Part shown: positions 32,270 through 44,240 of the stretch, piece after piece
Numbering within the stretch: position 1 is the stretch's first letter
Layout: each line of letters opens with the position of its first letter
Source: Silene latifolia
Lineage: Eukaryota; Streptophyta; Magnoliopsida; Caryophyllales; Caryophyllaceae
Assembly (NCBI RefSeq): GCF_048544455.1
Contig: NC_133534.1
Location: 31,510,217 to 31,574,216 of the forward strand
Length of the DNA: 64,000 nucleotides
Direction of reading: 5' to 3'
Notes under the pieces: generated by a model
Told to the model about the DNA's origin: nothing
The model's input: the letters and a program-made list of their open reading frames with translations, nothing else
Database searches by the model: none
Program-made: the position numbers and the translations under genes

Positions 32270-33753
32270 TGACACGTCTGTCGTGTACCTGTCAAAAATA
32301 AACTAACTAAACTAACTATATAGCTAGGGAAGTCAGGTCGATCTCCACATGGAGGCAAGATATCTGTAAATGATCCGTCTATTTGGTCACAAATGGGGGG
32401 GGGGGTTGTTTGAATTGTTTTCTAAACTACCAAGTTTAAAGGAAGAGAAATAGAGACAGAAGCAGTAAAAGCAAAGAAATGGGTTTAAACTATCAGATAG
32501 AGAGGGACATGTCAGGATTTCGGTTCACTACGGTAGTCCAGTGACTCAGCTGTAAATGATTCAGACGAACTAATGTGAGACATATGTGGAAAGGTCCTTT
32601 CGGTCCACTTTCTACCCGAAAATACTACTAACTTAACTTTCGTCCTCATTAGGGTAATCTACTGTTCATAGCAGGCCTATTTAGTCCAATCTTTTGATCT
32701 AGGATTAATTTTAACCAGATTAAAAGGTGACATAGAAGCGTGAACTCAACTAAGTCGATAGATATAATTAACTTGCTATGGTGACAGGATCTCACAATTC
32801 ATTCATCTAATGCATTTACTACATCGTCACATTTCCTACCGCAGATCCTCTAATCCCAACATGAAAAGGGTTTAGCTACTCATGTCGCTAATTAAACTAA
32901 CAGCAGATAAAATTCCAGCAGTAAACATTTTGAAATAACAAGTAAATTGCATAAAAGAGAAATTAGGGCAAAGGGAATAACGAAGCAAACAAGAAATTCA
33001 AGCGAACAAATGATTAATTATTATAAAGAGTAGAGAAAGGAATTACAATCAAGCGAATCCGGCGTAAAGAACACAAAATCCGAGTGAAATAAGTCCGAGA
33101 GCAAGGTTACAGTGAAGAAGAATAAGCAACGCAGTAAAGTTTTGATAAAAACTAAGTAGTGAATAATTCTGATCGATAAAAGATGCCCAATAACCTAATT
33201 AACATAGGTTTAAATAGGAAAAGTAAATAAGTTGCGGAATAAAACATAACACGGGCTAATTAAAGCCCATAATAGCGAAACCACTCGATGGAGTGGAATA
33301 AAACCACTCGATCGAGCAAATCCTCAGCAGCATCTACTCGATCGAGTAGAAAGTTACTCGATCGAGTAACCCATCTTTCAGCAACTTAAGGATAGAGTAG
33401 AAATCTACTCAATCGACCAACCATGGACGTAAAAACCACTCGATCGAGTGGTAAAACTGCTCGATCGAGTTCTTTAACTTCAAATCAGCTCAAGTCCACG
33501 CCTGAATGCCTCCTAATCCGTGCCATGACGCTTCCGAACGCAGTATCTCACTCTGGAAAATCCCGTCTCCTCTAAATGCATGCAAAAAGGACGAAAAAGA
33601 GTACGATTCCACTACTTTCGCGTTCATTTCTACAAAATGGACAAAATGAACCAAAGTAGCCTAATCGGGGCAAAATACCATAAAAACAGTATAAAAATGC
33701 ATAGAAATACGTGCTGAAATAGGCTAAAAAGACTATATATTAGGCACGTATCA
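32270..33753 (-). repeat. Athila 5' LTR (right copy)
   Basis: Near-identical to 22600-24084. TATA-like box at 33209-33216 and palindrome array 33281-33470, 64 bp apart. In the first palindrome GATCGA is changed to GATGGA. Confidence 0.9.
33281..33470. promoter_or_regulatory. CTCGATCGAG palindrome array, right Athila LTR
   Basis: Same order of 16-bp palindromes as in the left LTR, with scattered substitutions (CTCGATGGAG, GGATAGAG, CTCAATCGAC). Confidence 0.7.
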
Positions 33754-33758
33754 GAAAT

Positions 33759-34224
33759 GATGGAAATAATTCCCCAAGATAAAAAAGAAATAAAAAAATC
33801 GGTAAGTGTGCATTTTGATGAAATGTGAAATGATGATATCGTCTCGAAAAGCGAACCCGCATTGAAATAAGATTCTATAACAAATTAGAATAATCAAGTG
33901 AGGAAATAAGAATTTCCGTAAAAATTAATACATATCCCTATAAGAATAGGAAAGTTCAAGCCAAATCCGGATTTAGGAAAGATCGTTTGCGGAATTTGTA
34001 GAAAATTGAGTTGGGGAAGAGGCACAGCATGAGCTGTGATTCTTCCAAATGGCACACTAGTTGCTGCGTTTTCTCCGCAGGTGTTCTCTTCCTGAGCGAT
34101 TTTTGGAAAGGCCGAATAGTATAAATAGATATCTCGGATAAGCTTCTATTCTCACAATTCTCCATTCTATTACTTTGTAATTCATCAAATACAATATTTC
34201 TCTCAAAAGGATCTTTCAAGAAAA
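33759..34224 (+). promoter_or_regulatory. upstream region and TATA box of the Tat antisense ORF
   Basis: TATAAATA at 34120-34127, about 98 bp upstream of ATG 34225, preceded by a pyrimidine/GC-mixed region. It drives the antisense ORF away from the - strand pol. The Athila insertion separated its far upstream part. Confidence 0.45.
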
Positions 34225-35667
34225 ATGGATGCTTTCGAATCCCGACTTAAGGAATCGACCAACGAGTTTTCAAGCGTGGAGAAGTATGATATGGGTATTT
34301 TTGGATGCTTCTCTTGAGTATTGGAACCCGGAGCATCATTTTTTCTCCTTTCCTGGAGATGAAATTGGTCCTTTTCCCGAAGAATTTTCAGCGATTGGAG
34401 GATAGGATAGAAAAAGTCTCCCAGCGCCGCCATCTATGTCTGAAGGGTATAAGAATAAATTTAGGGATCTTATTGGATTGACCAAAGCTGAAGTTGATCG
34501 TCTTGTAACTTCTAAAGGTGTCCGGATCTTCGATTTTATTGACCGCTTCATAGATAGGGAGGACCATTCTATTTCTTATGCTGCAAGGTGCAGGGTCTTC
34601 TGATTTTGCCTGCTTCATTGTTTTGTCTTGAAAGGCCATGTTGACGCGGATATGAGAGGTGACCCGCGATTTTTTAATATCATCGAGCAAATGGAGCTGC
34701 GCAAGAGCCCAGCTTAACTGGTATTAGGAGAGATTGTCTTAGGCTTGAATAGTCAGAAGGCTAACCGCGAGCTCCCGTATATTGGAAGTCCTATCATTTT
34801 ACAGGTAAAATGCTTCCGTTTATTCACTTTTTGGTTGTTTGTTTTTTTTCGATGATGGGGACATTAACACTCGTCACCTTTTTGCAGATTTGGTTGATGG
34901 AAAGGCTGCGCTTAATCGAGCCCCCAGTTGACATGCCTGGATATCGATCACGATCAATAATGATGAGGACGAGGTTGTATATGGTTGATTTCACTCGAGT
35001 TTGCAACTGTTGGGAGAACAAACTAAAGAATGAAGGAGGACCGTTGATTACATGGGTTGTCCCTTGGTGGCATCTCAGGGCATTGACAGGAGTATCGTCC
35101 CTGGATCCTACTCGGTCCATTCGTATCCCAGGCTTGGAGTTCATCGTCCATATCTTCCCGGAGAGAATATTGAGGCAAGTTGGTATGAGGTAAAAGATTC
35201 CAAAGCTTGACACTATTCCATAGGTGGCTTTAGCGCATACGTCTGAGACTTGCTGCGAGTGGGCTTTGCGCTGGTCTCAAAGGAACATGTGGTTTATTCC
35301 TGTCCCGATTGGTTCACTGTGGGTGTCAGACTCTTATTTTTAGTGGGTCAAGGCTGGCGCCTTGGAAGAGTGTGAAAAGTTGAGGAAGCATGAGCCGATT
35401 GACTACAAGATCCGCGAGGTGGCGAAGGAGAATAAGAAGTACTTGACTGAAGAAGAAGAAGAAGAAGCTGGATTCCGAGTCGTCCGCCCGAAGAAGAAAC
35501 CAAATAATGCTCCTGTTGAGAAAATGATTGTGGATTGAAATGGAAAGATTAGGCCTCGAAAAAGACCGTTGGTGATTAGGTCGGAGATAACGCAAGGGCG
35601 TCCCCCTCGAGGTCGAGACAAGAAGTATGATCGAAATGACAAAGGCAAGGGGAAGATGGAAGAATAG
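34225..35667 (+). pseudogene. Tat antisense ORF, plant-mobile-domain-like, copy 2
   Basis: Starts MDAFESRLKESTNEFSSVEK, shifts frame near 34315, then reads EYWNPEHHFFSFPGDEIGPF, SEGYKNKFRDLIGLTKAEVD and ELPYIGSPIILQ, then GTAAAATG..TTTGCAG (intron 34805-34887) and IWLMERLRLIEPPVDMPGY. It continues to the stop at 35665-35667 with stops at 35191, 35221, 35341 and 35536. WNPEHHFF..F and the LQ/W.MERL pattern resemble the plant mobile domain carried by some transposons and host genes. Antisense extra ORFs between pol and the 3' LTR are known in Tat-lineage elements. In all, at least six stops and one frameshift make it dead. Confidence 0.6.
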
Positions 35668-36262
35668 GAATAGCCCGAGTCTTTATATTATTTATTATTA
35701 TTATTATTATTGTCCCGAGTCTTTATATTATTTATTATTATTACTATTGTTTGTAATAAATGGCGGGATTTATAGAATCCTAGCCTAGCATTTCATTTCA
35801 GCATTTATATATTATTTGGCGTTTTATTAATAGATGAATAAATCGATTGTATTTAGCTAGGAACTTACAGCTGGCTCCCTTTATTAATTCTTTCGAATTC
35901 CAAGTGCCAAAGCAAATGTCTTTCTATTTACATTTTGAAAGTGATTGGGTTGTGTCCCGTGAAGGACCGCCTATGTATTCATTGAAAATGAAATCAAACC
36001 AAGAACGTTGTTCCAAAAAAATGGAAAATGTAAAAGAATAAATGTTCGAAGCAAGAGCTTGTAATGAACAAAGGAATAAGCATGGTGCTTTACTTACTCT
36101 TAGAAAATGCAATTTAGATTGATGATACTGAGGATAAACAAATAAAAATAATGCCAAAACGCAAGAGCGAGGTGGCACGAATCTTGAAGTTTGGCCAGTG
36201 CCGTGTATTTGGTATTGCAAGAGCGGCACATAGGTTCCGCGTGGCGCGTTTCTAGTCCTATT
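35668..36262. other. spacer between convergent Tat ORFs, copy 2
   Basis: Non-coding, matching 548-1137, including the duplicated CCCGAGTCTTTATATTATTT text. It separates the 3' ends of the antisense ORF and pol. Confidence 0.5.
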
Positions 36263-37141
36263 CTAAGGGTAATATCGTTTGAGCTGGTCTAGATTAGTCG
36301 GATTTGAAAACTCGTTCCCATCTAAATCTGTAATTCTAACCGCACCCCCCGAGAGTATGGTTTTGACTCAATACGGACCGGCCCAAATAGGTTTGAATTT
36401 TCCCCTTTGGTTGACTGGTAGAAGAGCTCGAACAAATTTGAGCACTAGATCTCCCTCGTTGATGTTTTAAGGTTTAACTTTCTTGTTGAAAGATCTTCGA
36501 ATTCACGCTTGATATGTTTGAACATTATGCAAGGCACGCAGTCTTTGTTCGTCCAAGAGGACGAGTTCTTCATATCTGTCTCTATTTCATTCTGCTTCGG
36601 GAATATGGCTTTCAAGTAGAATACGTAGAGATGGGATCTCTAGCTCTACAGGTTGTACAGCTTCCATGGCATATGTCAGATAGAAAGCACTAGCCCCAGT
36701 AGGCGTCCTGACTGAAGTTCGATATCCCCATAAGGCGAAGGGTATCTTGTTAGGCCAATCTCGATAATTACCGATCATTTTCTTGAGGATCACAACTACA
36801 TTTTTGTTAGCTGCCTTTACGACACTATTAGTCTGAGGTCGGTAGGGCGAGGAATGATGATGCTTGATTTTGTATTTGGCCAACAATTGTTCGGTTTTGA
36901 CTTAAAAATGGGACCCGTTGTCACTGATTATCTCATGTTGACACCCATATCGACAGACGATATTGGTTTGTATGAACTTGGCCACGTGCTTAGAGGTTAG
37001 GGCGGTATAGGATGCCGCTTCAACCCATTTTGTGAAGTACTCAATGGCTACCAAAATGAAACAGTGACTACTTATCCCAGCTGGAGTGAGCTTCCCAATG
37101 ATGTCAATTCCCCATGTAGAAAATGGCCAAGGAAATGTCAT
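36263..37141 (-). pseudogene. Tat integrase, copy 2
   Basis: Read leftwards: WPFSTWGIDIIGKLTPAG (first Asp), FTKWVEAASYTALTS, IISDNGSHF (second Asp), an in-frame TAA, KHHHSSPYRPQTN, then VVKAANKN where Glu is expected (codon 36815-36817), then IPFALWGYRTSVRTPTGA, closing RYYP at 36263-36265. The loss of the catalytic Glu is shared with copy 1. Confidence 0.85.
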
Positions 37142-37990
37142 CGTATACAGTAGAGATGGTTAAACATGTTGTACGTATCCGAAGATCAGGCAAGTGTGGC
37201 AATGCCTTACGTATTTGATGCAATCTGTCTCTATCGTCGTCCAATAGTATCCTAGACGAATGATTTTCTTTGCCATCATTGGCCCACTCATATGAGGACC
37301 GCATTCTCCATCATGGACGTCTTCCATAACTTTCTTTGCTTTTGAATGATCAAGGCAAAGGAAAATGATGGCTTGTGGGGTTCTCTTGTATAACTCCCCT
37401 TGATTTCAGATGTATTGGGATGCTAATAGACGAATCGCTCGTTGTCTCCTATTATCCATCTCAGGTTGGTATATGTCGTAGAGCTTGTAGTTTAGAATAG
37501 CTTGATACCTAGGCTCTTCTTGATTTTCATTCTCATCAGTGAGAAAATGTACATAGGCTGGCTCAGATCGTCGTTCCATACATAACGACAATTCTATCAT
37601 GTTGTCACGCATTTTGATCAAAGATGCAAGTTTCGCAAGAGCGTCTGTAAACCGATTTTTTTCTCGAGGTAGATGTAAGTAAATGACTTGTTCAAAGAAT
37701 TGAGCCACTTGATCTATCCTGGCTTGATATGGCGCAAGGCTTTCACTTCGGATTTTCCATGACCCAGTGATTTGATTGATGATTAAAGATGAGTCTTCGT
37801 GGACTCAATGCCTTTTGATGCCTAAACCGACTGCTTCTTATAGACCAATGAGGCATGCCTCATATTCTGCAGTGTTATTAGTCACCTCAAAGTTGAGTTT
37901 GACAGAAATTGGTATATGCTCGCCTTCAGGAGAAACGAGCAACACTCCTATACCTTATCCTCTTAGATTGGAAGCCCCATCGAAGTAGAA
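37142..37990 (-). pseudogene. Tat second RNase H and integrase zinc region, decayed
   Basis: Pieces such as LLVSPEGEHIPISVKLNFEV, NNTAEYEACLIGL, EQVIYLHLPREKNRFTDALA and CHTCLIFGYVQHV-like zinc text are readable in broken frames. Tat elements carry a second RNase H with NNTAEYEA..GL. Several stops interrupt it. Confidence 0.7.
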
Positions 37991-39390
37991 ATCCCATGAT
38001 TCTGCGTCGGTGTGTAAAATGTCTTCGTCTTAAAATGACCATGTATCTTTTACTTGGGTGTCATGAATAGGATTGTCTGTGAAGAACTCGGTTATTGCTC
38101 ATCCTTTGATGAACTTCAGAGGTACGTATTTGAGATCGAACTCTAAGAGCATCAAAGTCCGCCTTGCCAAGCGTCCATTTAAGATAGGCTTCTCGAAAAT
38201 GTATTTGATAGGATCCATCTTTGAATATACCTTTACGGAGTAGCTAAGCATATAGTGGCGTAGCTTCTTGGTTGCCCACACAAGAGCGAGGCATGTCTTC
38301 TCAAGTGGTGAATATTTAGTCTCATACTCCAAGAACTTCTTACTAAGGTAGTAGATAGCTCTTTCTTCCTTTCCGACGACCTGTGAGCATAGCCCCCATG
38401 GCTTTTTCTGTGACTATGAGTTAGAGAGATAACAGTTGATCTTTTTATGGTGGCACTAGAACTGGTGGTTTAGCCAATATCTCCTTAATTTTGTAGAATG
38501 CCTTTTGACAATCGTCATCCCACATGGTGTGGTCGGTTTTCTTGAGGTTCTTAAATATAGGTTCACAGATCATAGTGAGCTTTGAAATGAAACGACTGAT
38601 GTACTGTACTTCGCCCGTGAAACCAAAAACTTCCTTTTCTTTCTGTGGCTGCAGTATCTCAATTAGTGCCTTGATCTTGGATGGATCAATATCTATACCT
38701 CTTTGACTATCTACATATCCCAATAGCTTGCCAGGAAGTGACTCCAAATGCGCATTTTTGAAGATTAAGCCGCATGTTGTACTTGCGCAACCTGAGAAAG
38801 AACTTGCGAAGGTTGGCGATGTGACTTCGCCTATCTTTGGAGTTGACAATCATGTCATCGACATATACCTCTACCTCATTGTGCATCATGTTATATAACA
38901 GGGTAGTCGCGGTGCGCTGATACGTTGCTCCAGCATTGATTAATCCAAACGGCATAACGATGTAGCTGTAGGTACCCCATTGAGTGACAAACGCTGTTTT
39001 GTGCATATCTTCTTCATCCATTTTGATTTGATTATACCCTGCGTATCCATTCATAAAGGAGAGGAGCGCATGATCAGCTGTATTATCTACCAATATATCG
39101 AAGTGTGGGAGTGGAAAATCGTCTTACAGACTGGCCTTGTTTAGGTCCCTGAAATCAACACAAACCCGGATTCGCCCATCCTTTTTAGGCACGAGGACTA
39201 TGTTAGCCACCCAGTCTGAGTACTCGGAAAATTTGATGAACCTGGCTTTGCATTGTTTGTCCACTTCTTCTTTGATCTTTAGAGCCCATTCTGTTCTCAT
39301 TCGACGAAGCTTCTGTTTTACGAGCTTGAAACCTAGTTTGATTGGAATTCGATGTTCTGCAATATCCCTGTCTATCCCCGGCATATCTTT
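37991..39390 (-). pseudogene. Tat reverse transcriptase and first RNase H
   Basis: Read leftwards: RTEWALKIKEEVDKQCKARF, ANIVLVPKKDGRIRVCVDFR and DLNKASL, then a TAA (39121-39123), FMNGYAGYNQIKMDEEDMHK, MPFGLINAGATYQR and VEVYVDDMIVNSK with an intact YVDD box. It continues through CQKAFYKIKEILAKPPVLVP into RNase H text YSPLEKTCLALVWATKKLRH. Frame shifts and stops interrupt it, but the polymerase motif survives. Confidence 0.9.
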
Positions 39391-40674
39391 GTAGGACCAA
39401 GCAAAGCGTCTTCGAATTCGTGGAGAATGTCGATAAAGCGAGCTCTTTCATTTGGGTCTAGGGTTATCCCTATCCTAAGTTCTTGGGGTTCTAAATCGGT
39501 CCCTACGTTGTTCGATTCAGTGTTCTCTATAAGAGGTGCCCCTTTACCCTCCTCTAGTATTTCTTTGATTTTGTAAGGGGGTAGTTCGATCGAGTCTGGG
39601 CCAGGATCATCCTCAGTATCATCATAAACAGAATTGCAATCAAGATAACACGGAGAGTAAGCACAATCGAATTTATTCATGTTAATGTTTGAAAAATGTT
39701 GAAACAAAGAAGCCATCTGTGCTGTAGTCAGTGGCGGTAAAGGGACAGTTGCTGGGGCATTCCCCGAACTACTGTTACTCGATGATGCTAAGCTAGGAGA
39801 AACAAAGGGATGTGGAGTGACAACAGGAGGAGACTCTCTAATGACTTCCCTAGACTTAGACTCAGTTTCTGACTCCGACTCAGACTCAGATTCGAACTCA
39901 TTATTTTCCGGTTCTCCTTTGAACATCTCTCCTCTAGTTGTGAGTTTGAAGAGCCTTTCTTGATTGTTGGTCCATTTGATTGATTTTCTCCATCCTTTCT
40001 GCGGATTGGCTGGGTTTGCATCTGTGATCAGGGCTTCGGGATTGAAATGGTCGTCTCGAAGTATCATGGTAATAATCTCATCCTGGCCCGCGTTATTGAA
40101 TCGGTCTTCCTCGAATAAGAGGCTGACGGCTTGTTCGTCAGGATAAGGTGTGTGACGATTTCTGACGGTAGGAACCGTTTCCTGGGGAATGAAATAGCAA
40201 TCGTGGAACACTTCAATTCTAGCTAGCTTGTTGCCTTTGAACATCCAAGGTTCGGGAAATCCGTGAAAACATTCATGGTCTCCTTCTTTGACGAAGTACC
40301 CATTCAGCGTAGGGTGATATGGCTGCATTTGTATTCCTTAATCTTTGAGCTCCTGGACTTGAGTAAGCATCTCGACGGCTTCGGACACAGTAGGCTTGTA
40401 TCCTAACCCTAATGGTATCTTCTGGGAATGACCTTCTTTGAATGGTGGGAAGGTGTTGTTCCGGATGGGGTTTAGTGGCATTCCTGGGAAGTATCCCTGG
40501 GACTTGGGGTATGTGGTTGACCACTAAGTTGGAGTAGGGGTTGAAGTGTAGAGGGGCCAATTCACTTACCACAAGGTTGATGATTTGAAATCCTCCTAAT
40601 TCGTGCACTGGATCTGACATCACTTGATTGTTTGACATCTTTTCGATGACGGCTTTGATGGGTGACGAAGTGAT
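39372..40674 (-). pseudogene. Tat gag-protease end and RT linker
   Basis: Open from 40328 to 39372: ECFHGFPEPWMFKGNKLARI, EVFHDCYFIPQETVP, an Asp/Glu/Ser run (ESESESESETESKSR), and TDLEPQELRIGITLDPNERA leading to RT. Upstream, HELGGFQIINLVVSEL is followed by a frame shift. The family is Tat/Ogre-type by these linker motifs. The start is missing: the coding sequence is cut at 40674 by the LTR that follows. Confidence 0.7.
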
Positions 40675-42001
40675 TGATACGTGCAATTTATATAGTCTTT
40701 TTTAGCCACTTACTGCACGCATTTCTATGTCATTCTACAGTTTTGTATTGCAAAATGACCCGAATAGGCTACTTTGGTTTGTTTCGTCTCATTTGCAGGA
40801 ACGGACCTCAAAGTGGTAAGATCATGCCTTTTTCGTCTTTCCTAGCATGCATTCAAGGAGATGACAGACTTAGAGCGGAATGCCGTACCTCGGAAAGCGT
40901 GAAGGAGATCCTTAGAAGCTAACTAAATGAAGTCCAAGCTGTTTTCAGTGGCTAACTGCTCGATCGAATGCTTTATTGGTCGATCTAGTGGTTTTGACGG
41001 TTCAAAGTGTTCGATCGAGTCCCTGCTGTACTCGATCGAAGTGGGCTGAATGGGAGGTTCCCGATCGAAAGCCATATATGTTCGATCGAGAGGATTTGCT
41101 GAAGAATTACTCGATCGAGAGGTTTGAAATGCCTCGATCGAGTACTATGCTTAATTACACGGGCTTTTGTTCCGTGATTAGTTATTTTTCTAGTTAATAA
41201 TCTATTCCCTATAAAAGGAAGACGTCATTACGTTAAAACACATTCTATTCTACACTAAGCTTAATCACTCTTTTTCTCTTAATCACTGCTGGAACTTGCT
41301 CTCTTGCGTTGCGTTGCCTCTTAATTCCGGATCTAAACTTTGTAATCCTCCTTTATACTTACTCTTAATTTAATTCTTTTGTTTGCTCTTAATTTTTGTT
41401 CCTTAATCCCTGTTTAATTATTGTCTTTGTTGATTTATGCTTCATCTTTATTATTCATCAATTATGTCTTTCTTAAGTATATTCATTGTTGTTATTGTTT
41501 ATGTCATTAATAGCATGAGTAGCTAATTTCTCTTATGTTAGGATTAGGGGAGCCATGGTAGTGAGTTGACGATGTTGTGAATAGGATAGACGATTAAATT
41601 GTGAAAACTGTTTCTTTAACAATATAACTGTAATCGTTTAGTTGAGTGCACGCTTCTAAACCCATTAATTTGTTTAAATTCAATCCTGGATCGGAAGATT
41701 GGAATGAACATACCTGTTTTGAACAGTAGACTACCGTAATGAGGTCGGAAGTTAAGTTAGTCATAATCTAGGGTGGATAGCGGACCGGAAGGACCTTTCC
41801 CTTCCCCGTCTCACGATTAGATCGCCTGAACTATTTGCGACAGAGTTATTTAACTGCCATGGTGAACCAATTCCTAGCACATTTCTCTTTATTTGATCAC
41901 ATACTTTGTTCATCTTTGCTTTTACTGCTCTTTTCCCTATTTCTCTTGCTCTAATCTTTTTAGTAGTTAGAAATCAATTCAAAACACCCATTTGTTACCG
42001 G
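40675..42001 (+). mobile_element. Athila-type LTR on + strand, cut by copia element
   Basis: Begins TGATACGTGCAATTTATATA at 40675 and follows the Athila LTR order in reverse complement to the elements at 22-33 kb: TAGGCTACTTTGG, palindrome array 40957-41144, TATAAAAGG (41210-41218), AGCTAATTTCTCTTATGTT, GACCGGAAGGACCTTTCC and CACCCATTTGTTACC. It stops about 85 bp before the expected LTR end, where the copia LTR starts. Whether an internal region follows is beyond the window. Confidence 0.8.
40957..41144. promoter_or_regulatory. CTCGATCGAG palindrome array, + strand LTR
   Basis: Diverged copies (GCTCGATCGAATGC, GTTCGATCGAGT, TACTCGATCGAA, TTACTCGATCGAGAGG, CCTCGATCGAGTAC). Ends 65 bp upstream of TATAAAAGG at 41210-41218. 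Confidence 0.65.
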
Positions 42002-43274
42002 TGTTGGAGTTTGTGTCCTCGACAATAATGCGATCACATGCTTAAATCTCATGATAAGAGTATATGAGGGAAAGTAATTTTTTATTGTCAACTGATCCAC
42101 AATATTCGGTAATGGTTGGCTGACTAGAGTTTGACATTACTATCATATGACAGTGGTGATCAGTTGATCCCGTAAGGTCATACCTCTAGGGTAACACTCT
42201 TAATTGATTGATTAATTAATTGTATGTTGATACAAGTTAATTAATTCCTTAAAATTTAACAAATGATTTTGTGAGTGAGAAAATGTATCTTATTGTAATT
42301 TGATTAAATAAGATTCGTACTGAGTAATTAAATTGTTTTCTTACTTAGGTTTATTTATTGTTTATGAAACAGTTAAAATAAGAATGAATGGTTTATTATA
42401 AATATAAGATGTTGTGATTTATAATTCAATGACCCATTTTACGTAATTGTAATTGTGAATTACTAGTTATTTTTTTTATGTGATTTATTTTGTTTAAATA
42501 ATGATTTTCAATAAGTTAAAAATGCATTATTAAACAACATGTCTAGTAACATGTCCAATATGTCACACTACACAATTTAACATTTTGACAAACTTAAAAT
42601 GAACCCTTTTTATCTAAAGGGTGCCGTGTAATTAAGGGGTGTAGGAGGTTGGATGTGTCTTGTTTATTTTATTAACAAACACAATTATACCCTACTAGTG
42701 TAGGCATGCAAGGCTAAATATCTTGAGAAGAAGAACTTGCAAAGGTATTGAGCACCCTTCCCTTGGTCTACCCGGCCACCCCTTGCAAAAGTAGAGAAGT
42801 TTTTTCTCTTTAATTCATTCATTCATTTTCATAGAATTATATTGATAATTGACTTATTCTCTCCAGTTTTGTTGAAGAACACACTAGAAAACTAACTCAC
42901 AAAATTCTCTAATATTATCTCATCTTTACTAGTAGTAGTATACAATAATATTAGTATTTTTACGGAATATCTACTAATTTCTAGTAACAAAATTAGTTTA
43001 TGTTTTAAGAGGGATTACCTTGGTACAATCCCTTAAGGAGTAGATCCTACTATTGGATCTAGGGTTTTTCACTTGGAGCATTTGATTTTTACTTAAGAAG
43101 ACTAATTGGAAGGAGTCCAATTAGTATATCCTATTCGGCCTCCATTGTAAGAATAATAGATTCTTCTCTTTTATTCATTTGTTTTTGTATGCATAAGATC
43201 TAAATTAGTTTTATGACTAAACTAAATTACTTAAGTTATTAGTAGTCACTAATAAGAGATTAATGAATCCTACA
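42002..43274 (+). repeat. copia 5' LTR
   Basis: 1273 bp, TG..CA ends, followed two bases later by the primer site. It has no CTCGATCGAG array. Confidence 0.85.
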
Positions 43275-43276
43275 AT

Positions 43277-43289
43277 TGGTATCAGAGCC
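43277..43289 (+). promoter_or_regulatory. copia primer-binding site (initiator tRNA-Met)
   Basis: TGGTATCAGAGCC immediately downstream of the 5' LTR. Confidence 0.9.
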
Positions 43290-44240
43290 AAGGTTGTTGC
43301 ATGCATAACCGGTTTTGTTTTTCCGAGTTAAAATGTTAACATATAAAACTTGTATTTTGTGATTTATGATGATAAATGCCAAGAAATTTTTGCATGTTAA
43401 ACATTCTGGTCCTAAATTGATTTTAGGTCATTTTGATGATTTATGGTATTTTATTGCTCTTTAATATGATTTTAGTATTTTTATTACATTTTATTGAATA
43501 CAACGTCACTTAAATTACTAAAATTAGTTAGACTTCGTCTCTGCCCATGAAATTTTAATATGTTGTCACATGCAATATTTACACACCGTATGTAAATTTT
43601 GAGATAAAATGGTTTTATTTTGCATGATTTATGATTTTTAAATGTGAAAATCACATAAATAGTGACTATTTTAGCAAAAATAGCTAAAATGAATTTTATG
43701 GCATGAAAAGTTTTCCCTATGTTGTATATATGATATAAACATCAGATCTAAAGTTGTATGTTAAATTTCGTATGATTTAAATGGTTATTAATTTTTATGT
43801 TATATAAATTGATAAATAACAACTTTAATAGTTATAATTGTAAATTCGATTTTTAATCATAAAAACTTGTCATTTCCAGGTTCTAGAAACTTATTTAGAA
43901 TATTCAAAATTTTAATTTTGATTTATTGCATGATTTTATGTTTAATTTGGATATAAAGGGTTAAAATTTTGTTTTATACGATTTATTTGTGAAATAAATG
44001 TAAATAATCTAAAGGCAAATTTTTATTGAAATTTAGGAAGTTGGGAATTTTCCAGAATATACAAAATTATGATTTTGACATTTTCGAATATTTATGACTT
44101 TTTGGGAATTATTTCCTTATTATTATGAATAATAGTGTTTAAAGAGCAATTATAAAATATCAAGTTGCATTATTGTCAAATATTTAGTGAAGACTAAATT
44201 TTTGAGTCCTAAGATGGTTAGGGTAATTAACTTGGACATA
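43290..44240. other. copia leader, first part
   Basis: AT-rich, no ORF. Interrupted by the element at 44241; resumes at 53205. Confidence 0.6.

Larger units (their letters stand above)
22595..33758 (-). mobile_element. complete Athila-type Ty3/gypsy element, gag-pro only
   Basis: The element is 22600-33753, bounded by TSD GAAAT (22595-22599 and 33754-33758). LTRs of 1485 and 1484 bp begin and end with TG..CA and differ by a few dozen changes. Read leftwards: LTR, primer site TGGCGCCGTTGCCGGGGA (32247-32264, tRNA-Asp type, typical of Athila), gag, aspartic protease, no RT/RNase H/integrase, an unidentified ORF, and a polypurine tract TTTGGGGAGGTTT beside the left LTR. It resembles non-autonomous gag-carrying elements (TR-GAG type) and would need pol supplied in trans. 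Confidence 0.9.
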
